Source of the DNA: Mycobacterium sp. ITM-2016-00316
GTDB lineage: Bacteria > Actinomycetota > Actinomycetes > Mycobacteriales > Mycobacteriaceae
DNA length: 64,000 nt
Direction: 5' to 3'
Assembly: GCF_002968335.2 (NCBI RefSeq)
Contig: NZ_CP134398.1
Coordinates: 4,898,001 to 4,962,000, forward strand
Part shown: piece after piece, positions 7,197 through 13,888 of the stretch
How positions within the stretch are numbered: position 1 is the first letter of the stretch
Layout of the letters: the number at the start of each line of letters is the position of its first letter
Notes under the pieces: generated by a model
The model's database searches: none
What the model was told of the DNA's origin: nothing
What the model saw: the letters and a program-made list of their open reading frames with translations, nothing else
Translations under genes and position numbers: made by a program

Positions 7197-9025
7197 CGCA
7201 GCTCGATCTCCCAATTCTGACCGACCTGGTGGGCTTCCGTGATCTCGATACGCTCTCCGACCGCAGGAGCACGGTGGAACAAAGCCCGCGAAAGCGGGTT
7301 GATCAGGATCGTCTCGATCGCCGAGACGACACCCCGCGCACCGTTGTTGCTGTCCGACGTCGCCGCCGAACGGACATCCGCCAACGCCGTGTCTGAGATG
7401 GACAGCAGAGCGCGGCCTCGCTCGGAGGCCCCTGCCAACGCCCTGGATATCGCCGAGTCGGCGATATCGGCCAACACCTCGGGGGTCAGGAACTGGAAGA
7501 CCACGATCGCCTCACGCAGGCGGTTGTACAACTCGGGCCGACCCAACTGCTCGCGGAAGAACAACTCGATGTGCTGGCGCACCTTTCGATCCATCTCGGC
7601 GGGTGAATCGGCCGCGGTGACATTGTGAACCGGCTGACCGTCCGCGCCCGGGACGATGATGCCGAGATTGGTGGTGAACACGATGATCGACTCCGTGAAA
7701 TACACGGTGCCACCGCGACCATCGGTGAGACGGCCATCGTCGAGGATCTGCAAGAACTTGTCCAGGATCCTCGGGTGCGCTTTTTCGATCTCGTCGAACA
7801 GGATCACCTGGAACGGCCGGGCCCGCACACCGTTGGTCAGTTCGCCACCGGCGTTGTAGCCGATGTAGCCGGGCGGCGCGCCGATCAACCGGGCCTCGTT
7901 CTGTTCGGCGGCGAACTCGCTCATATCGAAACGCAGGTAGGCGCTGTCGTCACCGAACACGATCCCGGCGATGGCCTTTGCCAGTTCAGTCTTACCGACC
8001 CCGGTTGGCCCGGCGAAGAACAGCGCTCCCCGCGGCCGGGTGGATCGACCGCGCAACTGTGCGCCGCCGAGGCCGACAACAGCACGCTTGAGCAGGTCAA
8101 GGGACCGGATAACGGCATCCTGCTGCCCCATCACGCGCAGCGGCAGCTCCGCGTCGGCTTCTGATACCCGTTCCCGCAGTTCCGGTTTGGTCCAGGGATT
8201 ATCCGGTACCCCGACCCGGTAGGTGCGCACCGCATCACCGATATCGGTAGCAGAAATCCCGGTTCCAGCAGCGAGAGCGACGATGTCACGGATCGCCCGG
8301 CAGTGCAGACCGTGGGTAAGCTCGGCAAAGGTGGTAACCACTTTGTCGGCATCGAACGGATTAGTGGGAAAATCGGTCATCCTCCGCAGCACTGAACCAC
8401 ACATGTGCATCCGTGCATCGAGATCAGGCATCGGCACCACGGTGGTGCGGATCGTGTGGTTACCGGAACTGAACCAGGCAGGCAGATCGGCGGGTGTATC
8501 CACCAGCCACATGATCACCGGATAACTGCCTCCGTAACGGACTGCACCGTAAGCCAACTGGTTCGCAGCCGAGAGGAAGGTGCGTTGGTCCTCAGTGAGT
8601 GATTCATCGAACAGTCGGCCGGCATCCGGAAACACCAGCGCCACGGGCGGACCGGGGTCGACTCCCGGCCGCACGGCGACGATGACCTCTAACAGTTGTC
8701 GTAGGAGGTCCCACGAGAGCCGCTGTCCCAGTTCGAGTCCAGGAATCGCGGACAGCACTTTTTCGGCAGTCGGATCGACCGTTCCGGTGGCGTCCGGGAC
8801 GATTGCCAGGCCGGCCGCATGGGTGTAGGTCAGTAGTCCGCAGAATCCCTGCTGGCGCAGCACATGCCACAGCGCGTCCTCGATCCGCATCGACCAGCGG
8901 TTGCCGACCGGATCATCGAGCAGATAGACGTCGCGGACGTTCCCGGTGAGAATGAGCTGCGGATGTAGCCGGCAGGCGAGGTCGATCTCGCGCACCCACG
9001 ATGGGCGCGTGTCAGCTGAAGTCAT
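7193..9025 (-). CDS. Clp/Hsp100-type AAA+ ATPase with degenerate N-terminal AAA domain
   Basis: A 610-residue protein. Residues about 1-280 look like an AAA-like module without Walker A (LTGNVRDVYLLDD at 26-38, VALVFPDAG near 130). Residues 295-500 form a ClpB-D2/AAA_2 domain with Walker A GPTGVGKT (339-346), Walker B ILFDEIEKAH (408-417) and the pore loop GYIG (386-389) that threads substrate proteins, followed by the C-terminal small domain. No ClpP-binding IGF/L loop was recognised. It should unfold or remodel proteins with ATP. It overlaps both neighbours by 4 bp (ATGA), so it is made with the MSGPKGG protein and the radical SAM protein. Confidence 0.88.
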   Translation of the reverse strand: MTSADTRPSWVREIDLACRLHPQLILTGNVRDVYLLDDPVGNRWSMRIEDALWHVLRQQGFCGLLTYTHAAGLAIVPDATGTVDPTAEKVLSAIPGLELGQRLSWDLLRQLLEVIVAVRPGVDPGPPVALVFPDAGRLFDESLTEDQRTFLSAANQLAYGAVRYGGSYPVIMWLVDTPADLPAWFSSGNHTIRTTVVPMPDLDARMHMCGSVLRRMTDFPTNPFDADKVVTTFAELTHGLHCRAIRDIVALAAGTGISATDIGDAVRTYRVGVPDNPWTKPELRERVSEADAELPLRVMGQQDAVIRSLDLLKRAVVGLGGAQLRGRSTRPRGALFFAGPTGVGKTELAKAIAGIVFGDDSAYLRFDMSEFAAEQNEARLIGAPPGYIGYNAGGELTNGVRARPFQVILFDEIEKAHPRILDKFLQILDDGRLTDGRGGTVYFTESIIVFTTNLGIIVPGADGQPVHNVTAADSPAEMDRKVRQHIELFFREQLGRPELYNRLREAIVVFQFLTPEVLADIADSAISRALAGASERGRALLSISDTALADVRSAATSDSNNGARGVVSAIETILINPLSRALFHRAPAVGERIEITEAHQVGQNWEIELR

Positions 9026-10251
9026 GGTTGTGAACGCTCCCGCTCGGTCGGCCGGTGACGTCTCGCCGCACCGGAGACGCCGGTCGGAGTGACCTGCTCG
9101 GCGGGCACAACCTGGACACTCGTAGCGCCCGGCTCCAGGTGTATGTCGACGTCAAGGGTGACGCCATCGTCGCGGAGCAGCGCAGTCAGTGCCGCGAAGT
9201 CGCCGCAGAACCGGCGTTCCGCTTCGGTGTCCTCTTTTCTGCTGGTGAGGGCGGCGTCCGATTTCACTGCTTGGGCAGAGAACCGGTTGACATCCTCCTC
9301 CAACCGGACCTTCACCCCATAACCGGCAGTGGGTCCAGCGATAACAGCTGTGCCCCTTGAGCCTTCCAGTTGGGTATCGAACTCCGTGCCGAGTGTATAG
9401 CCGAGTTCTTCCAGCGCACCGCGCATGGCTGCGATGACGTGACGGCGGTCGGTGTCAGCGTCAGCATCGGCGATCACGGCATCGACGGCGGTCTGTAGAC
9501 CCGCTGGTACCGAGGTGGTTTCGGCAGTGACCGCCTCGGATATCCGGCCGCGAAGCGCATCTGCTTGCGCTCCGGTGACATCGGTGATCCGCGCTGCCAT
9601 CTCTTCGAGGTCGGCCCGGACTTGCGCGACCTGCACCTCGTGCTCCCGTACCGCGCGTCCCGCGCTCAGTATGAGATCCAGCTCGCTGATCAATAGCTCG
9701 ATCCGGGTCTCCGTCCGAGCGTTGGCGATGTCGGTGATGAGGATCTTCACGCGGTCGGTGTTGTGTTCGAGATCGGCAAGTTCGGTCAGACGTCGCTCGA
9801 CACGCGCGCGCACACGGATCCGGTCGACTGAAGACTCGGCAAGTGTGTCGTCGATGGCAACACTCCCGCGTTGCACAGGAGACGCCGGTTCCGTAACCAC
9901 CGAACGTTCTGCCGCCGCCGCGGCAGCGATTCTGGCGATCTGGTCGGCAAATGTCGCCGACGCAAACTGCTCGCGCGCTGAAGATGCCGCGTCGACCGCC
10001 GCGCGAGCTGCCACCTCCAGTGCGGACGCTGCGTGCTCGAACTCCGCTGAACCCGCGTCCGCCGCGGGCGCAGCAGGGGCTTGAAGGTCAAAATTCCTGT
10101 TGATCATTGAGGATGTCGCAGCGACTCGCGATTGCGCTGCTTGCCAGATGGACCTGGCCCGCGCGTACCGCGCCTTGGCATCTCGCAACAGCCGGGCCTC
10201 ACGCTGCTGCGCCGACTCGACCCGGTAACAACCGCCTTTCGGCCCGCTCAT
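9022..10251 (-). CDS. MSGPKGG-type coiled-coil protein
   Basis: A 409-residue soluble protein beginning MSGPKGGCYRVES, followed by Ala/Arg/Glu-rich helices (about 10-130 and 170-280) that should form coiled coils. The C-terminal third (290-385, GALEELGYTLGTEFD ... GYGVKVRL) looks like a small alpha/beta domain, and the tail is basic. The MSGPKGG opening is, to my recollection, shared by otherwise diverse bacterial proteins of unknown function. The start at ATG 10251 is supported by GAGGTGGG upstream; a reading 17 codons longer lacks a ribosome site. Its stop overlaps the AAA+ start. It is a candidate scaffold, adaptor or substrate of the unfoldase; none of this is demonstrated. Confidence 0.75.
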   Translation of the reverse strand: MSGPKGGCYRVESAQQREARLLRDAKARYARARSIWQAAQSRVAATSSMINRNFDLQAPAAPAADAGSAEFEHAASALEVAARAAVDAASSAREQFASATFADQIARIAAAAAAERSVVTEPASPVQRGSVAIDDTLAESSVDRIRVRARVERRLTELADLEHNTDRVKILITDIANARTETRIELLISELDLILSAGRAVREHEVQVAQVRADLEEMAARITDVTGAQADALRGRISEAVTAETTSVPAGLQTAVDAVIADADADTDRRHVIAAMRGALEELGYTLGTEFDTQLEGSRGTAVIAGPTAGYGVKVRLEEDVNRFSAQAVKSDAALTSRKEDTEAERRFCGDFAALTALLRDDGVTLDVDIHLEPGATSVQVVPAEQVTPTGVSGAARRHRPTERERSQP

Positions 10252-10353
10252 CTCACCCACCTCGTTTCGATACCAAGCACCACCACAGCCAGAACCACCC
10301 ATCCGAACGCACCGTGCGACAGCTGTCTATAGGACGGACGGCCGACAGACATC

Positions 10354-11208
10354 TCATGAACCCGCTCCTAATCGGGCCGCACGCCGGAGCGCCCACTTCG
10401 AAATGAACCAGGCGATCATCCAGAACACCAGTACGTACCCCACTAGTACTGCAACCGGCGCCGTCGATACGAGCGATTCGCATCCGACGCCCACTCCGGT
10501 ACTCACCGTCACGAACTGCAGGCTCCCGAGTGCCAGGCCGCACAACATCATGAACAGGCCCGGAGCCAGTCCAGATAGCCCACCCGCGACGGCAACGGTC
10601 AGCACCACCACCACGATCGTGGCGGGCGAGACGCCGATACCGATGGGCCCCGAGATGAGCAATATGACCTCGAGTGCCCCGAACAACGCGAGGCCCGACG
10701 GCACATTGCGCAGGCCTCGCAGTGGCGACACCACAAGCCCACCGACCATCGACATGATCCAGAACACCGCCAGAATCAATACAGCGACGATGCGGACCGC
10801 CGAAGCCGAGCCTGCGTCGCATCCGGTAGCCGCGAACAGTCTGGTGACGGCGGGCACGGCCGCTGCAAGGCCGAGCACACTGTAGAAAAGTGCGATCCCT
10901 AGTTGTCCCGGCCAGCTTCGGCGCAGCACAATCCCGGCGCCGGCCAGAATGCCGATGAATGCACCGGCAGCGAACGAACCGTCACGGTTGCCCCCTGCGG
11001 CTGACAGCTCCGTCAGGGCCAGTACAGCAACGAGTCCTTCCAGGAATGCCGAGAAACTGCCGCCGAACATTGTCGAGCTGACGCGTCTCCCCTGGTCGTC
11101 GAATATCTCGCCCACACCGACGCGACGACCGAGCATGAAGTAGTAGCTCATCATCAGCACGGCCAGAACCGCGATCAGTCCCGCCGCACTCTGCACGCAC
11201 GTCTCCAT
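10354..11208 (-). CDS. Polytopic membrane protein, unknown family
   Basis: A 284-residue protein with about eight predicted membrane helices (for example AAGLIAVLAVLMMSYYFMLG, ATIVVVVLTVAVAGGLSGLAPG, VLVGYVLVFWMIAWFIS). No domain is recognised. Short soluble loops include FDDQGRRVSSTMFGGSFS. It lies 102 bp upstream of the MSGPKGG gene on the same strand and may be the first gene of the kinase-unfoldase operon, giving it a membrane platform. The start is ATG at 11208. The role is unknown. Confidence 0.7.
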   Translation of the reverse strand: METCVQSAAGLIAVLAVLMMSYYFMLGRRVGVGEIFDDQGRRVSSTMFGGSFSAFLEGLVAVLALTELSAAGGNRDGSFAAGAFIGILAGAGIVLRRSWPGQLGIALFYSVLGLAAAVPAVTRLFAATGCDAGSASAVRIVAVLILAVFWIMSMVGGLVVSPLRGLRNVPSGLALFGALEVILLISGPIGIGVSPATIVVVVLTVAVAGGLSGLAPGLFMMLCGLALGSLQFVTVSTGVGVGCESLVSTAPVAVLVGYVLVFWMIAWFISKWALRRAARLGAGS

Positions 11209-11347
11209 TCCCCCGATCGCCGTGCACCGGCGTCACCCACCGGGCTCGGCAGCCGGAGCCACGGTTGCGGTTCACGCTAGTCGGGGTCCGTGATCCGTGC
11301 TGCTCAACGTGGGCAAACGTTGTCCACTCGAATGCGCCCCACCTGGA

Positions 11348-11737
11348 CTAAAGCGCAGCAAGTTTGTTCGCCAGGCTTCGTTTCTTGAGGAACACGCGGT
11401 CTGCAGAGCCGATGACCCCACCTTTTGTCTGCCAGGAGGACATCCAGATTTCCGCCCGGGTGCCTCCACTCACGAGGGCTGAAAGATCTACCGAGATCGT
11501 CGGATTCTTCAACACCGCCGAACCGACTCCGGGACCACGCGACTGGTAGTTAATGATTCCCCGCCCGTTCACGGGTCGCCAGGTGATCGACCCGAAATGG
11601 TCTCGGACAATCTCGGCGACCCGTTCCGGAGGCAGGTCGACGTCGACATCCACTTGCCGCTTTGCTTGCGCCCCGAGCCAGACCGCAACCAACCACAGAA
11701 CCGCAACCAAAACCAATGCAACGATCAGAATCTCCAC
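11348..11737 (-). CDS. Single-pass membrane-anchored protein, unknown function
   Basis: A 129-residue protein with an N-terminal helix (EILIVALVLVAVLWLVAVWLG) and a cytoplasmic or periplasmic part of about 105 residues (DVDVDLPPERVAEIVRDHFG ... VSGGTRAEIWMSSW) that resembles a small alpha-beta sandwich. The GTG start at 11737 is chosen because GGAGGAGA lies just upstream with six bases between the core and the start; a reading extended about 50 codons upstream lacks such a site. It stands alone, 139 bp upstream of the 11208 membrane gene. No family was recognised. Confidence 0.6.
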   Translation of the reverse strand: MEILIVALVLVAVLWLVAVWLGAQAKRQVDVDVDLPPERVAEIVRDHFGSITWRPVNGRGIINYQSRGPGVGSAVLKNPTISVDLSALVSGGTRAEIWMSSWQTKGGVIGSADRVFLKKRSLANKLAAL

Positions 11738-12036
11738 GACTCTCCTCCAGAATTCCGTTGCAGCCCAATGTAAAAGCATCGAGTGCGAGCCGGTATCGGA
11801 CAGGTGGCCGACACTGTGCAGATGGAATGCAGGACGCGATGTACCGCATAACTTCTCGTCCTTCTCACGGCCATTTACCAGAAGCAATGGCCGCTACGGA
11901 AAGGCGGTAACGTACTTCGCATCGCTTTGGATCACCGACCGTGACCCGCCAACCCAGAGGACAAAAAGTTCTGATCTCGCCCCAACCGCCTGCTGACACG
12001 TCTCACAGGAGAGGTGTACCTACAGGAAGGAAGAGA
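11738..12036. other. 299-bp divergent intergenic region
   Basis: Separates the minus-strand membrane-anchor gene from the plus-strand cysteine-rich gene and must hold promoters for both. I see no repeats, no strong hairpin and no convincing additional gene. Confidence 0.4.
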
Positions 12037-12351
12037 GTGGAGCAGGACAAGAGAATAGCGTTCGCGGTGGCCCAACTCAAAGGGCGTCTTCATACGGCTG
12101 CGGGTGACAAGCGTTGCGGCTGTGGTCAATGCGGGCACTGGGTAGCCCAGGCCGCGCACAGCGCGGGTATCTCACGGCTCACGCTGGGGGCCAACATGCC
12201 GCTGGCCGCCAAACTGCAGCCACACCGCCGGCGGACACGCCGTCCGATGGTCAGTCGGATCTGCGAAAACAGCACCATCCGCGCCCGCGGGTCCGACGAG
12301 CCGGCAGCGGGTATCGCACTGCTACTCAGCCGTCTGCACGACGACTACTGA
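12037..12351 (+). CDS. Small cysteine-motif protein, hypothetical
   Basis: A 104-residue reading frame from a GTG preceded by GGAAGGAAGAGA. Residues about 20-30 contain KRCGCGQCGHW, a possible metal-binding knuckle, and the rest is basic (QPHRRRTRRPM) with a short hydrophobic end (AAGIALLLSRLHDDY). No family was recognised. It precedes the 39-aa zinc-finger gene by 117 bp on the same strand, and both converge on the TIR gene. It could be a regulator of the neighbouring island genes, but only position supports that. Confidence 0.5.
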   Translation: MEQDKRIAFAVAQLKGRLHTAAGDKRCGCGQCGHWVAQAAHSAGISRLTLGANMPLAAKLQPHRRRTRRPMVSRICENSTIRARGSDEPAAGIALLLSRLHDDY

Positions 12352-12468
12352 GTCGCGACGGGTGGGCCGGGAAACCGGCCCACCCGGTCCGTGTAGGCCA
12401 AGCGGCCGATGTCGCCGGTCCGCAAAGACCGGCACCCTGATGGTTACCCAATAACGAAAGGCAATACC

Positions 12469-12588
12469 GTGATCAAACTCCTTCGTCACCTCCGCGCTAC
12501 CTGTCCCCGCTGCAACGGCACCGGCGGTGTCAGCGATTTCGGGAACTGGGTGAACTGCTCGGCCTGTCGTGGTACCGGCCAGAAGTAA
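12469..12588 (+). CDS. 39-aa DnaJ-type zinc finger peptide
   Basis: A very short gene with GTG start and GAAAGG upstream. The protein reads VIKLLRHLRATCPRCNGTGG, then a linker, then CSACRGTGQK: two CxxCxGxG modules exactly like half of a DnaJ cysteine-rich domain, able to bind one zinc ion. Such free-standing modules occur as small proteins in actinobacteria and may act as chaperone adaptors. The gene ends just before the hairpin at 12604. It is too short for length-based gene finding, but codon use and the motif make it credible. Confidence 0.65.
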   Translation: MIKLLRHLRATCPRCNGTGGVSDFGNWVNCSACRGTGQK

Positions 12589-12603
12589 TTCCAAATACCA
12601 CAG

Positions 12604-12631
12604 TGCCCGCCTAGCAGATGCTGGGCGGGCA
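12604..12631. terminator. Strong bidirectional hairpin between convergent genes
   Basis: A nearly perfect 12-bp stem (TGCCCGCCTAGCA paired with TGCTGGGCGGGCA, one G-T wobble) closed by a 2-base loop. It sits between the zinc-finger gene and the TIR gene, and would end transcripts from both sides. There is no U-run, which is usual for mycobacterial terminators. The current reading frame of the TIR gene runs into this hairpin, whereas the restored frame stops at 12675, before it. Confidence 0.6.
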
Positions 12632-13798
12632 TTCATACGTGAAACGACCGAGTTGTCCTTCCTGTAGGCGGCAATCAAGCATCCCGATAGTCGGCTCCCC
12701 TTCCGGGCGGGAATACACCATCCCGCAAGGCGCGTACGGCGCTACACACCCCGCCAATGATATCTTGGTTCGTTGCTGAAACTCGTGATCGCCGCTGTAA
12801 CAGCTAGAGGGGATGCATCTTCTATTCCAAGTCCTTTTCAGCTTGCAGCCGTAGACGAGTTCTACCGATACCTGGTCCGGAGACACTGCCAGCAGCACAG
12901 CGTTGTCTCCCCCGGGAATGAGACGAAGTAGCTCCCGGGCGGTTTCAGCGGTGTCGGCACCCAGATCACCGATGTGCACAGCGATGCGCGCCGACACCAC
13001 CCTGGATACTGAATTCATCACGCCGCTAAGAGTTCCCAGGTTCTTCGCGTGGAATGGATAGCGGACAGACAGTCTCTCTGAAAAGCCTCCTAAAAGGCGG
13101 CGCGACTGATGATGTCGAGCAGGAACGTCCGATGATGCCCCAGTTGCTCGCCACTTTCCGCTCGCGCCGCCGCCCACGGTGACTGAGCCGCTCCGCTCCT
13201 CCAGACGTGCCCCGCATACCCACAGGATCGGATCGCGCTCCCACTTGTCGTTGAGCACATAGGCACGTCGGGTCGCAGAAGGGCGCGCGGTCGGACCACC
13301 AGCAGAGACAAGAACCGGCCGCACCGTCAGTGTCGGTGGAACGGAGCGTGCTCGCGCCTTCCTGGCGATCGCTTTGCGGACGGCTTCTTCGGAAACTCGC
13401 GGTGCGCTGGGGGGCGGCGTCCGCCGTAGCGACCGCACCAGGTCATTCAAGGCATTATCACCTCCATCGAGCCAGTCGATCCACTGCAAGGAACCAAGGT
13501 AGTAGCCAAGCTTCTCCGGGGCGACTGCCTCCAATTTCAGCCAGCGAATGGGGATATCAGCCTTGTCGGCAATGTCGATCTCGCGTTTCACATGTTTGCT
13601 CAGGTCTGCTGCCGCATCGAAGAGCACAACCAGCGCTTCACTGGTTCGAATCGCGGTGTAGATCTCATGGTCCCATTCGGAGCCCGGCGGGATATCGCGC
13701 GGCGCATACCAGGCATCCACCCCGCGTTGCGCCAAATAGGCGGCCATGCGTTGAACCGCTGCGCTCCGGCCATTGTGATAGATGAGAAAAACTGTCAC
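12611..13798 (-). CDS. TIR domain fused to a DUF5130-like domain; 3' end apparently frameshifted
   Basis: The open frame encodes 395 residues. Residues 1-125 form a TIR domain (VFLIYHNG, box-2-like ARDIPPGSEWDHEI, and KREIDIA with a Glu at about 73 in the position of the catalytic Glu of NAD-cleaving TIRs). After a basic linker (130-180) the region 245-310 (LSVRYPFHAKN, ARIAVHIGDLGADTAETARELL, NAVLLAVSPDQVSVELVYG) closely resembles the mycobacterial DUF5130 domain. The expected ending of that domain is found in other frames: SPLAVTAAITSFSN, then QDIIGGVCSAVRALRDGVF with a stop at 12675. Two indels, near 12805-12825 and 12763-12775, would restore it. As written, the last 75 residues are probably nonsense. 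The product may hydrolyse NAD or act as a signalling adaptor. Confidence 0.75.
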   Translation of the reverse strand: MTVFLIYHNGRSAAVQRMAAYLAQRGVDAWYAPRDIPPGSEWDHEIYTAIRTSEALVVLFDAAADLSKHVKREIDIADKADIPIRWLKLEAVAPEKLGYYLGSLQWIDWLDGGDNALNDLVRSLRRTPPPSAPRVSEEAVRKAIARKARARSVPPTLTVRPVLVSAGGPTARPSATRRAYVLNDKWERDPILWVCGARLEERSGSVTVGGGASGKWRATGASSDVPARHHQSRRLLGGFSERLSVRYPFHAKNLGTLSGVMNSVSRVVSARIAVHIGDLGADTAETARELLRLIPGGDNAVLLAVSPDQVSVELVYGCKLKRTWNRRCIPSSCYSGDHEFQQRTKISLAGCVAPYAPCGMVYSRPEGEPTIGMLDCRLQEGQLGRFTYECPPSIC

Positions 13799-13888
13799 AC
13801 ATCGCTCCTCGCCGAAACCTGCTTTCGGGCACTGTACTAGCCCACGGCCCGGTCGGGAATTCCAGATGTCAGCGGATCCGGAATGACC

